DNA of 64,000 nt from Eublepharis macularius (lineage: Eukaryota; Chordata; Lepidosauria; Squamata; Eublepharidae): positions 38,920,001 through 38,984,000 of the forward strand of contig NC_072806.1 of the NCBI RefSeq assembly GCF_028583425.1. Direction: 5' to 3'. This document shows positions 60,864 to 63,820 of the stretch, piece after piece. The notes under the pieces were generated by a model. It did no database searches and was not told the origin of the DNA. It saw only the letters and a list, made by a program, of their open reading frames with translations. The translations under genes and the position numbers were made by a program. Each line of letters starts with the position of its first letter. Position 1 is the stretch's first letter.

Positions 60864-62225
60864 TCGTGCTTATATATCAGTCTTCTAGACCGATCCGTGC
60901 CTCACTCAGAGTGCTGAATTTAGTCAGCATTATTATTATCCCCACAATCCAGCTGGGGAGCTGGGGCTGAGAGGAGGGGCTTGCCCAAGGCCACCTGCAG
61001 AGTTCATGGCAGGAGTGGGAGTCGAACCAGCAGGGTGCTGATTGGCAGACTGACCACTTAACCATTGGGGCCAAACTAAATGGGCTGGTTTAGAAAAAGG
61101 TGGGTCTGGGTTCCCTGGAACCAACTCTGTTTCCTTGTTTAAAAAATAAAGGAGAGCCAGTTTGGGATTAGAACACCACCGCAGGGGGAGGAAGAGCTCC
61201 CACTTTCCCTCTCCAAGTCATTTTCCCATGTTGAAATAGTGCTGGAGGAGGGGGGGGGTTGAGATTCCCTTGTTTCTACTGCTCCATGTGCACACAATGC
61301 TCCATGTGGAGCATCTCTAGTGCAGCCTCAATAAAGGGATCATTCATACAACCCTCTTACCTTTTTGGCCTGATGATGCAGTGTGTCTTGAAGGCTTGTT
61401 CCATTTTCCCAGTTTTTAATGGTTAAATATCTTGGACTCCCAGAAATCTGATTCACTGGCTTGATGGTGCCATTTTGAGGCGGTTTCTGTGCCAAATGGA
61501 AACAGAAATACCCATTAGGAAACCATTTCTCAACCTGGCATCCAGTTCTTGGCCTTCCACTAAAGACTTTGGTGAGGTTCTCTCATTTTATCTATACAAC
61601 AACCCTTTGCGTTAGATTGGGTCAAAAAGTGATTTGCTTATGGCCTCCCAGAGAGCACTACGGATCTTAGCCTGCTGTGACGGCTCTCTTTCACAAACAA
61701 GTTATAGTTTGAGACCAGTTTTAAATTAGGTTTAACAAGTTTATCATGAGTCCATACCTCCCCCATACCTCCCCCATATTCAAAGAAATCGAGAAACTTG
61801 GATTTGGGTAGGTGTGTAAGAGAAAAAGAATGTTCTTATATCCTGTTTTTTCAGATGCCTCACAGAATGGTATTCGCCAGAGTTCCTTCTCCTGTTCCAG
61901 TGGTGCATCAGTACGAAAACAGATATGTCAATAGCTACTCCATTTAGGCATGTGTATTCAAAGTAAGGTTGGATCTTACTCCCGAGTAAGAGTGCAGAGC
62001 AGCCTGAACATCCCTTACAACTCAGTCTTAAGAAGAGCTCGATCTTTCTGAGCCTATGGATTTCAATGGGCTTAGAAGGGTATATCTGTTTAGGATTGCA
62101 CTCTTACGGTCTTTGCAATAAAAGCTCCAAAACCTAGACTCACTTCTTTTGAAGTTGCAGCAAACATCATCTCGTCTTGTCTCTTGCTACGGGTGTTTAA
62201 TACAGCACCTTCCTGCTTGACTGGG
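16063..62225 (-). CDS. NOS2: Inducible nitric oxide synthase, exons 3-27 (start-codon exon outside the window)
   Basis: NOS2 is a homodimeric haem flavoenzyme that converts arginine to citrulline and nitric oxide using NADPH and oxygen. Twenty-five exons join with matching phases into 1,123 residues plus TAG. In order: Zn-binding Cys pair CKAKVC (exon 5); haem-ligand Cys in [12 protein letters not shown] (exon 6); substrate Glu in [13 protein letters not shown] (exon 10); calmodulin helix (exons 13-14); FMN loop YATETGRSE (exon 14); FAD motif RYYSISSS (exon 22); NADPH motif [13 protein letters not shown] (exon 24). The FMN module lacks the autoinhibitory insert of the nNOS and eNOS isoforms, which marks the inducible type. 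With about 37 residues expected from exon 2, the total is near the 1,153 of human. The promoter is not in the window. No disabling change is seen. Confidence 0.97.
16298..16505. mobile_element. CpG-rich palindromic MITE
   Basis: This 208-bp inverted repeat has ends CACTGGCCACTTCCACATGG and its near-inverse, with arms rich in CGCG words. It shares the GGCC..TTCCACA edge motif with 31641-32625 and with the right edge at about 52415. It lies just upstream, on the sense strand, of the last NOS2 exon. Confidence 0.75.
16835..17035 (+). mobile_element. CR1 3' tail fragment
   Basis: It shows the CR1 3'-end phrases CTAGGGATTCTGATGGTG, TTTTGCCATCTTCTGGGC and GGTTGGACTAGATGACCC. It ends with the diagnostic octamer-type tail ATGATTCTATGAT. 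Confidence 0.8.
17095..17300 (+). repeat. 5S rRNA-derived SINE
   Basis: CTTAGAAGCTAACCAGGGTT, GGTTAGTAGTTGGATAGG and GAGACTACCAAGG follow the internal promoter and 3' half of 5S rRNA. A tail with GGCAATGGCAAATCAC and TTGCCTTGAAAACCCC follows, then a GTT run. The 5S part is diverged, so this is a SINE and not a gene. Confidence 0.8.
17300..19130. other. NOS2: NOS2 intron 26, mid part
   Basis: Nothing coding is seen. It has a short CT run at about 17913-17932 and a minus-strand tRNA-type SINE piece at about 18593-18730 with phrases such as TTACTTCATTTATACCCTGC. A GGGGCT repeat lies near 18976-18993. The rest is unassigned. Confidence 0.6.
19140..19550. mobile_element. Charlie-like hAT MITE remnant
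   Basis: The left edge CAGAGTTCCCCGAC and the inverse of the right edge (CAGGGATCCCCAAC) form an imperfect terminal repeat of 14 bases. Internal phrases such as GTGCCCATGGGCACCAAGG and TGGCTGCCATTTTGTAGTGG are inverse to each other in part. No clear 8-bp duplication is seen. Confidence 0.5.
19752..19946 (-). CDS. NOS2: NOS2 exon 26
   Basis: This 195-nt, phase-0 exon encodes [38 protein letters not shown] and an alpha-helical stretch ending CVFQLK. CGDV is the NADPH site. The residue after it is Cys where human has Arg, a position that varies among isoforms. Confidence 0.97.
19947..21793. other. NOS2: NOS2 intron 25
   Basis: I see no exon or clear element here. AT-rich runs occur near 20250-20280 and 20455-20500. 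Overlapping open frames of 185 and 197 codons on the + strand (19739-20339) are antisense to exon 26 and its flank and are not supported as genes. Confidence 0.6.
21794..21942 (-). CDS. NOS2: NOS2 exon 25
   Basis: This 149-nt exon encodes [40 protein letters not shown] and [14 protein letters not shown] and TAYSR are NADPH-ribose contact motifs. Confidence 0.98.
22990..23111 (-). CDS. NOS2: NOS2 exon 24, NADPH-binding motif
   Basis: This 122-nt exon encodes [19 protein letters not shown] and [20 protein letters not shown]. It carries the glycine-rich NADPH loop. The donor is AAAG|GTTAGG, a usable but unusual GT site. Confidence 0.97.
23353..25240 (-). mobile_element. L2-clade LINE, 5'-truncated, with tetranucleotide tail
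   Basis: The minus strand holds an open reverse-transcriptase frame of 396 codons (23938-25128). It includes [35 protein letters not shown], the catalytic YADD in [11 protein letters not shown], and C-terminal [11 protein letters not shown]. The 3' region runs on to a (CAAA)n tail, seen as (TTTG)n on the + strand. The enzyme copies RNA into DNA at the insertion site. The 5' endonuclease part is missing. It lies antisense-free in NOS2 intron 23, in the same orientation as NOS2. Confidence 0.85.
23356..23443 (+). repeat. (TTTG)n microsatellite, about 85 bp
   Basis: This is an almost pure run of TTTG units with one early A interruption. It forms the 3' tail of the adjacent L2 LINE. It produces spurious open frames on both strands. 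The length is likely variable between individuals. Confidence 0.97.
25243..25400 (-). mobile_element. CR1 3' tail fragment
   Basis: The + strand reads TATAGAATCATAGGATTGG followed by GGGACCGCC, then AATGCAGGAAATTAAC and TGCCCAGAAGGTGGC. This is the inverse of the CR1 3' end seen at 16835-17035. It abuts the L2 LINE. Confidence 0.75.
25787..25822. mobile_element. Left piece of a hAT-like element split by a CR1 LINE
   Basis: TAGACATGGGCACGAACAGC and AATACGAACGAAAAA match the inverse of 53043-53005 (AGCAATACGAACTAAAAA). The match continues in the same order on the far side of the CR1 insertion, starting at about 28477. Confidence 0.65.
25823..28476 (+). mobile_element. CR1-type LINE with nearly intact reverse transcriptase
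   Basis: This element of about 2.65 kb carries part of the endonuclease domain, with [13 protein letters not shown] and [10 protein letters not shown]. After a frameshift near 26250 comes an uninterrupted 606-codon frame (26441-28261). It holds [56 protein letters not shown], the FADDTKL catalytic box and [15 protein letters not shown]. The 3' end is GATCCAACATGGCTTTGC with a TTCTTATG-type repeat. The domain order is endonuclease then reverse transcriptase. It lacks ORF1 and the endonuclease N-terminus, so it cannot move by itself. Confidence 0.9.
28477..29860. mobile_element. Right piece of the hAT-like element, with internal tandem duplication
   Basis: It resumes AAAACCCACGAACAGCCC directly after the CR1 end, parallel to 53000-52900 on the inverse strand. 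It ends near TGCACACCCCTACTGC, whose inverse resembles the left edge. It includes a TG run at about 28805-28829 and a repeated block at 28990-29047 and 29174-29232. No coding is supported. The right boundary is approximate. Confidence 0.5.
30120..30610 (+). mobile_element. L2-type LINE 3' tail
   Basis: The order is TTTGCCTCTGGAATGCCC, then GTTTTTATATTGGTAATTTATG, GAGCTGCCCTGAGCCCATTC and GGGTGGGATATAAGTAAAAT, ending in an AATA run. This is the usual 3' end of reptile L2-like elements. It lies between NOS2 exons 23 and 24. Confidence 0.6.
30719..30806 (-). CDS. NOS2: NOS2 exon 23
   Basis: This 88-nt exon encodes [19 protein letters not shown] and [16 protein letters not shown] is the second FAD-contact motif of the reductase family. 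The exon is followed by a 7.6 kb repeat-filled intron. Confidence 0.97.
31108..31318 (-). CDS. NOS2: NOS2 exon 22, FAD-binding motif
   Basis: This 211-nt exon encodes [40 protein letters not shown] and [13 protein letters not shown]. The RYYS motif binds the FAD pyrophosphate. It starts in phase 0 and ends one base into a codon. Confidence 0.98.
31641..32625. mobile_element. hAT-like non-autonomous DNA element of 985 bp
   Basis: The terminal inverted repeats are CACTGGCCGAATCCACA at the left and the inverse of CAGTGGCCGAATCCACA at the right (16 of 17 match). The 5' CAGTGG end is typical of hAT. Subterminal GTTCACAT words also mirror. A target duplication is not clear, and no transposase frame is seen. 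Confidence 0.7.
32795..32900 (+). repeat. tRNA-derived SINE head
   Basis: TTCTGGCTCAGAGGATGAGC followed by ATCCCGGGTTCAAATCAC gives A- and B-box-like sequence. It ends in a C homopolymer near 32910. It is too short and diverged to be a tRNA gene. Confidence 0.45.
33075..33238 (-). CDS. NOS2: NOS2 exon 21, connecting domain
   Basis: This 164-nt exon is bounded by CACTCCCAG and GTGAGT. It reads [38 protein letters not shown] and [15 protein letters not shown]. It is the most diverged reductase exon but keeps the YW..DK, SQAL.YFLD and TTPP blocks. Both junction phases match exons 20 and 22. It has no Met-initiated open frame in the correct reading, so automated open-frame scans miss it. Confidence 0.93.
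33713..34520 (-). mobile_element. Tc1-like transposon deletion derivative flanked by TA
   Basis: The terminal inverted repeats start CACTCGTGGCCAAAATTGTG at the left and, on the inverse strand, CACTAATGGCCAAAATTGTG at the right. They extend for nearly 200 bases and are bounded by TA on both sides. The minus strand keeps the transposase N-terminus (about 117 codons at 33924-34277) with a helix-turn-helix region: [22 protein letters not shown]. The catalytic DDE part is absent. The element is immobile by itself. Confidence 0.88.
34545..34710 (-). repeat. tRNA-derived SINE
   Basis: The + strand reads TTATTTATTTACTTCATTTA, a C run, GTGAGGTAGATTACGCTGAG and TTTGAACCTGGACCTCCCAG, the inverse of a SINE with a tRNA-like head. 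A related piece is at 18593-18730, and a third at about 44320-44490. Confidence 0.6.
35462..35640 (-). CDS. NOS2: NOS2 exon 20, FAD domain
   Basis: This 179-nt exon encodes [39 protein letters not shown] and [11 protein letters not shown]. It belongs to the FAD and connecting domain. It ends one base into a codon before GTAAGT. Confidence 0.97.
35836..36068 (+). repeat. tRNA-derived SINE with CAT tail
   Basis: The head has TTTAAGTGGTTCAGCTGC and GCTGGTTCAAATCCCACTCC. The body has GAGCTCAGTAGGTGGCCTTG and ends in a CAT run at about 36047-36065. Inverted related copies are at 60805-61075, with a head piece at 59396-59490. Confidence 0.7.
36178..36412 (-). repeat. tRNA-derived SINE with GTT-family tail
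   Basis: This is the same family as 3508-3757: ACCCTTCAGGATAACTTAAT and GCCCACTCAGAGTGG on the + strand, ending in a tRNA-like head inverse near CTCTTAACCACTACACC. Confidence 0.75.
36650..37719 (-). mobile_element. Penelope-like element, copy 2, with 14-bp target duplication and a nested copy
   Basis: TACCCCATTTTGTT flanks the element at 36636-36649 and 37720-37733. The ends repeat the inverted segments of copy 1. On the minus strand it encodes [34 protein letters not shown] and [19 protein letters not shown] 200-bp piece made only of the two inverted ends (37071-37270) interrupts the frame. It is itself flanked by TTCTTTTCTG-like sequence, so a third insertion landed inside. Confidence 0.75.
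38040..38118 (-). CDS. NOS2: NOS2 exon 19
   Basis: This 79-nt exon encodes [19 protein letters not shown] and LQSLQS. It is too short for an open-frame scan. The phase fits both neighbours, and human has ALSSMHAKNVFTMRLKSRQN at this place. Confidence 0.94.
38659..38690 (-). repeat. (CT)n tract beside the NOS2 exon 18 donor
   Basis: On the sense (minus) strand, an almost pure CT repeat of about 32 bases starts about ten bases after the exon 18 5' splice site. Confidence 0.95.
38700..38832 (-). CDS. NOS2: NOS2 exon 18
   Basis: This 133-nt exon encodes [20 protein letters not shown] and [20 protein letters not shown] at the junction between the FMN and FAD modules. A long CT repeat starts about ten bases inside the following intron (see findings). 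Confidence 0.96.
39372..39546 (-). CDS. NOS2: NOS2 exon 17, FMN domain
   Basis: This 175-nt exon encodes [40 protein letters not shown] and [10 protein letters not shown], completing the flavodoxin-like module. The FGLGSS and GEGDE motifs are intact. Confidence 0.98.
40254..40303 (-). CDS. NOS2: NOS2 exon 16 (50-nt micro-exon)
   Basis: This 50-nt exon between TGTTGCAG and GTAACTG encodes [16 protein letters not shown] plus a split Arg codon. It is too short for an open-frame scan. Its phase fits exons 15 and 17 exactly, and it matches human KLKKSLFMLKELNNKFR. Confidence 0.95.
40395..40499 (-). CDS. NOS2: NOS2 exon 15, FMN domain
   Basis: This 105-nt, phase-0 exon encodes [19 protein letters not shown] and [16 protein letters not shown]. 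The TFGNGD loop contacts FMN. The next exon follows directly, so the roughly 40-50-residue autoinhibitory insert of constitutive NOS isoforms is absent. Confidence 0.97.
40626..41307. mobile_element. DNA element with GGTTGCCAG ends, containing a SINE
   Basis: The left end is GGTTGCCAGTCCCCT; the right end reads AGGGGACCTGGCAACC. TAGAGC lies just outside both ends. An internal palindrome GATGTCACTTCCTGGAAGTG is present. A SINE of the 3508-3757 family is inserted at about 41141-41280, on the minus strand. Confidence 0.6.
41531..41720 (+). repeat. tRNA-derived SINE
   Basis: GGCCATGGCTCAGTGGCAAT, then CTGCTCGGCATGCAGATGTC and CCAGGTTCAGTC give a tRNA-like head. The family body GAGACCCTGGACAGCAGCGG and GAGACAATACTGGGC follows. 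Confidence 0.7.
41765..42032 (-). repeat. tRNA-derived SINE
   Basis: This is the same family as 3508-3757, with CACCTTTCAGGATAACTTAA, GTGAGGTGGGTGGGGC and CTCTTAACCACTGCCCC on the + strand. It ends about 150 bases from NOS2 exon 14. Confidence 0.75.
42184..42328 (-). CDS. NOS2: NOS2 exon 14, start of the FMN domain
   Basis: This 145-nt exon encodes [11 protein letters not shown], the end of the calmodulin helix. It continues with [20 protein letters not shown], the flavodoxin fold with the FMN phosphate loop, and ends CAFSPK at a codon boundary. Confidence 0.97.
42430..43558. other. NOS2: NOS2 intron 13
   Basis: 42430-42930 reads like an old plus-strand L2-type 3' tail (TTTATGGTCTGCTTCTGGCC). 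The rest up to exon 13 is unassigned. A 227-codon antisense-region open frame at 43299-43982 runs through exon 13 and both flanks and is not a separate gene. Confidence 0.5.
43559..43641 (-). CDS. NOS2: NOS2 exon 13, calmodulin-binding linker
   Basis: This 83-nt exon encodes [20 protein letters not shown] followed by IKFRIWAK. It is the basic linker that binds calmodulin in inducible NOS. The first half matches the human VEAWKTH segment, while the hydrophobic half differs from human IPLKVLVK. Confidence 0.95.
44503..44640 (-). repeat. 5S rRNA-derived SINE, truncated
   Basis: The minus strand reads AACTAAGCAGGGTTTGGCAC, then GGTTAGTACTTGGATTGGAG, the 3' half of 5S rRNA. Tail sequence CTTGAAAACCCCAGC and AAGTCAGTTGTGACTTGATG follows. 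It is the same family as 17095-17300 but closer to 5S. Confidence 0.8.
44640..45545. other. NOS2: NOS2 intron 12, distal part
   Basis: No recognisable exon or complete element is present. G and C homopolymer runs lie near 44806-44817 and 44920-44928. Confidence 0.5.
45546..45740 (-). CDS. NOS2: NOS2 exon 12
   Basis: This 195-nt, phase-0 exon encodes [40 protein letters not shown] and [17 protein letters not shown]. This is the end of the oxygenase core, including the pterin-stacking Trp region. Confidence 0.98.
45910..46050 (-). mobile_element. CR1 3' tail fragment
   Basis: TTTATAGAATCATAGTGTTG, then GGGACCTCTGGGGTCATC, TAGTCCAACCCACTGCAC and CCATGCCCAGAAGATG is the inverse of the CR1 3' end. 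Confidence 0.8.
46309..46374 (-). repeat. tRNA-derived SINE head
   Basis: The minus strand reads GGGGCTATGGCTCAGTGGCA, then AAGGTCCCAGGTTCAATCCC, with good A- and B-box likeness. It lies 18 bases from NOS2 exon 11. It lacks proper tRNA arms at the 3' side, so it is not called as a gene. Confidence 0.65.
46392..46493 (-). CDS. NOS2: NOS2 exon 11
   Basis: This 102-nt, phase-0 exon encodes [19 protein letters not shown] and [10 protein letters not shown], near-identical to the human exon. It lies in the oxygenase domain near the tetrahydrobiopterin and dimer contacts. Confidence 0.97.
46870..47700 (-). mobile_element. L2-type LINE fragment
   Basis: GAGCTGAGTGTCAACTGCAT, then ATTGGTGACAACGCATTCC and ATGTCAAAGAGTACAGGGAA parallels 24485-24575 in the larger L2 copy. 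The left part with AAAACATTAAAACA runs is the 3' tail. The frame is broken. Confidence 0.65.
48180..48480 (+). mobile_element. CR1 3' region fragment
   Basis: GGATTCAGGACAGACGAAG, then ACACTTCTTTACTCCACACG and AGACGGCTTTAAAAGGAGG match the run-out of the CR1 ORF seen at 28060-28260. It lies 90 bases from NOS2 exon 10. Confidence 0.6.
48569..48743 (-). CDS. NOS2: NOS2 exon 10, arginine-binding exon
   Basis: This 175-nt exon encodes [20 protein letters not shown] and [19 protein letters not shown]. The Glu of GTEIG holds the guanidinium of the arginine substrate. It ends NILQ before GTAACT. Confidence 0.97.
48900..49490 (+). mobile_element. L2-type LINE 3' fragment
   Basis: AGTCAAGATGCTGGTTATGA, then AGCCCTTCAATCTTATCT and GAACAGGTTCCTTGAAGAGG fit the L2 3' region. 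It ends in an AATAAAA-rich tail. Confidence 0.55.
49939..50080. mobile_element. Palindromic MITE, second copy of the 8645-8795 family
   Basis: The ends are GGGCCAAGCTAAAAGTGACG and the inverse of TCACTTCTAGCTTGGCCC. CAAGTGAA-type words fill the arms. Flanks TAA and AAA are compatible with a 3-bp duplication with one change. Confidence 0.65.
50289..50428 (-). CDS. NOS2: NOS2 exon 9
   Basis: This 140-nt exon (GCTCTCAG to GTAAGTG) encodes [19 protein letters not shown] and [15 protein letters not shown] in the oxygenase domain. The split final codon is completed by exon 10. Confidence 0.97.
51007..51148 (-). CDS. NOS2: NOS2 exon 8
   Basis: This 142-nt exon encodes [28 protein letters not shown] and [15 protein letters not shown] in the oxygenase core. 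It ends on a codon boundary before GTGAGC. Confidence 0.97.
51236..51327 (-). CDS. NOS2: NOS2 exon 7
   Basis: This 92-nt exon encodes [20 protein letters not shown] and STNGGNIR in the oxygenase domain. The donor is CG|GTATAT, weaker than its neighbours. It leaves a two-base codon that exon 8 completes to Arg. Confidence 0.96.
51328..52140. other. NOS2: NOS2 intron 6, proximal part
   Basis: No exon or complete element is recognised. Near 52025-52090 is a piece of the small GCTTAGGAT-type MITE family described at 54521. Confidence 0.5.
52190..52415. mobile_element. Half of a CpG-rich MITE related to 16298-16505
   Basis: CGACGTCGCGCAAAACTCG and GCGCGAGAAAACACGATA parallel the arm of 16298-16505. 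The right edge GGTAAGCCGTGTGGAATCGG ends at GGCCATGGTG. The left edge is missing. Confidence 0.6.
52420..53043 (-). mobile_element. hAT-like element sharing sequence with the CR1-split copy
   Basis: Read on the minus strand, it starts AACAGCAATACGAAC, passes through GCCCCATTCTAAACAAAC and CAAGCCAGACAGTCTGGC, and ends in a dense cluster of GAACAACAAACAACG words and inverses near 52430-52510. The order is the same as 25787-25822 plus 28477 onward. Confidence 0.6.
53178..53400 (+). repeat. tRNA-derived SINE, fullest copy
   Basis: The head is GAGGCTCAATGACAGATTAT, then ATGCAGCGAGTCCCTGGGTC. The body is GATATGAAAGACCTCCACCT, then GAGTAGACAATACTGACCTT. It ends TATAAGGCAGCTTCATGTG. It lies about 400 bases from NOS2 exon 6. 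A CR1 fragment precedes it at about 53100-53177. Confidence 0.75.
53808..53970 (-). CDS. NOS2: NOS2 exon 6, haem-ligand exon
   Basis: This 163-nt exon encodes [20 protein letters not shown] and [20 protein letters not shown]. The Cys of PRCIGR is the axial thiolate ligand of the haem. The split codon with exon 5 reads through cleanly (KP-PK). Confidence 0.97.
54521..54592. mobile_element. Short palindromic MITE (GCAATCCTAAG ends)
   Basis: AGTGCAATCCTAAGAAGGGG and its inverse TTCTTAGGATTGCAATG bracket a 72-bp near-palindrome with a central GATTTCAATGGG. Related pieces are at about 39690-39735, 52025-52090, 54935-54970 and 61965-62105. Confidence 0.6.
54600..57230. other. NOS2: NOS2 intron 5, proximal part
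   Basis: No exon is found. 55365-55500 is a SINE-like tail (GGGGAAGGCAATGGCAAACT through GGGACTACCTTTACC). 56560-56815 is an L2-type 3' tail ending in AAATAAATAAATAAA. Most of the rest is unassigned. Confidence 0.55.
57230..58130. mobile_element. Non-autonomous DNA-element remnant, relative of 9180-9870
   Basis: It shares several phrases with 9180-9870 (see that entry) and has no coding. GGGCAC words lie near both edges. It abuts the hAT transposase relic at 58455-59395. Confidence 0.45.
58455..59395 (-). pseudogene. hAT-superfamily transposase relic, C-terminal half
   Basis: Transposases of this type cut and paste DNA elements with 8-bp target duplications. On the minus strand, an open stretch (58933-59391) begins with [20 protein letters not shown], the conserved hAT motif around TRWNS. 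It continues [20 protein letters not shown]. After frame breaks come [12 protein letters not shown] and then [14 protein letters not shown], which resembles the C-terminal dimerisation segment of hAT and ZBED proteins. The DNA-binding BED finger and N-terminal catalytic residues are not present, so it cannot be active. It is CpG-poor and frame-broken, hence old. Confidence 0.8.
59396..59490 (+). repeat. tRNA-derived SINE head
   Basis: CATAGTGGTTAAGTGGTTGG, then CTACTGGTTCGACTCCCACT has A- and B-box likeness. It is the same family as 35836-36068 and 60805-61075. Confidence 0.6.
59919..60067 (-). CDS. NOS2: NOS2 exon 5, zinc tetrathiolate site
   Basis: This 149-nt exon encodes [12 protein letters not shown], whose two cysteines four residues apart bind the zinc at the dimer interface. 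[20 protein letters not shown] follows. Its acceptor pyrimidine tract is an uninterrupted run of about 14 C on the sense strand (60071-60084), ending CGCAG. Confidence 0.96.
60805..61075 (-). repeat. tRNA-derived SINE with long TAA tail
   Basis: The + strand shows a pure ATA-type run of about 57 bases (60806-60862). It is followed by TCCCCACAATCCAGCTGGGG, then GTCGAACCAGCAGGGTGCTG, the inverse of the SINE head. The trinucleotide run is its 3' tail. Confidence 0.75.
61361..61486 (-). CDS. NOS2: NOS2 exon 4
   Basis: This 126-nt, phase-0 exon (TTGGCACAG to GTAAGAG) encodes [13 protein letters not shown] and [11 protein letters not shown], which closely match the human SPRHVRIKNW and QDTLHHKAK segments just before the zinc site. 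Confidence 0.95.
61965..62105. mobile_element. Palindromic MITE remnant (GCTTAGG family)
   Basis: GTTGGATCTTACTCCCGAG, then TTTCAATGGGCTTAGAAGGG and TTAGGATTGCACTC belong to the same short family as 54521-54592. It ends about 40 bases from NOS2 exon 3. Confidence 0.45.
62144..62225 (-). CDS. NOS2: NOS2 exon 3
   Basis: This 82-nt exon begins after TTCTAG with the last base of a split codon and ends on a codon boundary before GTGAGT. It encodes [16 protein letters not shown] and about ten further residues of the poorly conserved N-terminal region. Human exon 3 starts SPVTQDD at the same phase. Confidence 0.8.
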
Positions 62226-62530
62226 CTAGAAGGAAAAGGAAAGTTTGAGTTTAAGAGAGTAAGGAAAAACAATTATTTTGTACAGCGTTGATGTTGTTTA
62301 TTTGAGCAAGCTTAGCTGGTTTTAGACTGCAGATAAGTTGTAAAGAATTTTTCCCCTCTGCTGTGTTGATAATTTGTCTTTTATGAATTGCTGCAGTATT
62401 GGCATTTTTAACACTGTTTTTAAAAAAAACCATATTCATGGGTTTAGCACTGCCTGGGGGAATATTGTTTCCTGGGCAATCAACTGATTCCACATGCAGG
62501 GCAGAAATGTCCTAAACAGATAATATACAT

Positions 62531-63345
62531 TTGTTATTCAGCTCCTGGAAAAATGAGAGATCCTGGCTTATGAGGACCATTCTGGCCTTGGCAGACGAAG
62601 AACTTGTTACCTGCTGGGAGAGGAGACGACTGAGAGGTGACCTGAGAACCATCTTCAAGTACTTGAAGGGCTGCCATAGAGAGGATGGCGCAGAGTTGTT
62701 TTCCTCTGCCCCAGAAGGCTGCACCACAACCAAGGGGTTGAAATTAAATCAAAAGCTTTCAGCTAAACGTTAGGAAGAACTTCTTTTCGCCTTTAAACAT
62801 TTGCTTTATTTAAACTATAAACTATACACCATAACATAATAAACAATAAACATAGAGCATAAGAAAAAACACACAATTCTAAACATGACACACTAACAGT
62901 ACATATATCTATATAATTAAAAGGGAAAGGAAATCAAGGGGGAAACCTAGATTACACTACAGGTTGAGTTCCGATTTTCTCTGCAACAAGTATATATCAT
63001 TTCTAGAGTCACACTTATTCTAGGTTAGTCACAAAACCCTTCTTTTTTCTATTGTTCATGTTTTTTAATCCATAAATGCAGATGTCATCAAATCCTTGTT
63101 ATCCATTTCATGCAAAAAGTCTATTAATGGTTAACGTTAGGAAGAACTTCCTGACAGTTCGAGCGGTCCCTCAGTGGAATGGGCTTCCTCAGCGGTGATG
63201 GGCTCTCCTTCTTTGGAGGTTTTTAAGCAGAGGCTAGATGGCCATCTGACAGCAATGCTGATTCTGTGAACTAAGGCAGATCATGAGAGGGAGGGCACGA
63301 AGAGCTATATCAGTGCTTAGTTCTCGCGGCCCCTTCGTGCATGCC
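62531..63345 (+). mobile_element. CR1 LINE 3' part, interrupted
   Basis: The order is GAGAGGAGACGACTGAGAGG, then CATCTTCAAGTACTTGAAGG, and after the interruption CTTCCTGACAGTTCGAGCGG and TTTTTAAGCAGAGGCTAGAT. This follows the end of the CR1 reverse transcriptase frame and the start of its 3' region. It runs on into the tail at 63345-63820. Confidence 0.75.
62784..63132 (-). mobile_element. Retroposed insertion with 18-bp target duplication, probably L1-like
   Basis: AACGTTAGGAAGAACTTC occurs at 62766-62783 and again at 63133-63150, and the 349 bases between interrupt the CR1. Read on the minus strand, the insert has AATGGATAACAAGGATTTG and ends TTAAATAAAGCAAATG followed by AAGGCGAAAA. This fits a 5'-truncated LINE tail. 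The L1 label is tentative. Confidence 0.75.
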
Positions 63346-63820
63346 CAGGGTAAGCCTGATCACAACCTTGAGGTCAGGTAGCAATTTTCCTCAGGCCAGT
63401 TTGGCTAGGGATCCTGATGGTGTTTTGCCATCTTCTGGACAGGCTGTAAGGGTCACTGGCAGGGCTTTTTTCTGGGAAAAGAGGTGGTGGAACTCAGTGG
63501 GTTGCCCTCAGAGAAAATGGTCACATGGCTGGTGGCCCCGCCCCTTATCTCCAGACAGAGGGGAGTTGAGAGTGCCCTCCGCGCCACTGAGCGGTGCGGA
63601 GGGCAATCTCAACTCCCCTCTGTCTGGAGATCAGGGGGTGGGGCCACCAGCCATGTGACCATTTTCAAGAGGTTCCGGAACTCCGTTCCGCAGCGTTCCT
63701 GCTGAAAAAAAGCCCTGGTCACTGGGTGTGGTGGGGGTGGGGAACTGAATTTCCTGCATTGTGCAGGAGGCTGGACTAGAGGACCCGAGAAGCCCTTCCA
63801 GCCCTATGGTTCTATGGTTC
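63345..63820 (+). mobile_element. CR1 3' tail, split by a hAT MITE
   Basis: AGGTCAGGTAGCAATTTTCC, then GGATCCTGATGGTGTTTTGC is the CR1 tail. It stops at 63459 and resumes at 63726 with AATTTCCTGCATTGTGCAGG and GGCTGGACTAGAGGACCC, ending with the octamer run TATGGTTCTATGGTTCTA. Confidence 0.85.
63460..63717. mobile_element. Palindromic hAT-type MITE, copy 2, perfect 8-bp duplication
   Basis: This 258-bp element starts CAGGGCTTTTTTCTGGG and ends with AAAAAAAGCCCTG. It is flanked by GTCACTGG at 63452-63459 and 63718-63725. It forms one hairpin and closely matches 11993-12247. Confidence 0.95.

Noticed and set aside
62251..62493. 80-codon minus-strand frame as NOS2 exon 2 with the start codon
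   Set aside because: It does not resemble any NOS2 N-terminus I know and has no convincing donor. Exon 2 is more likely beyond 64000.
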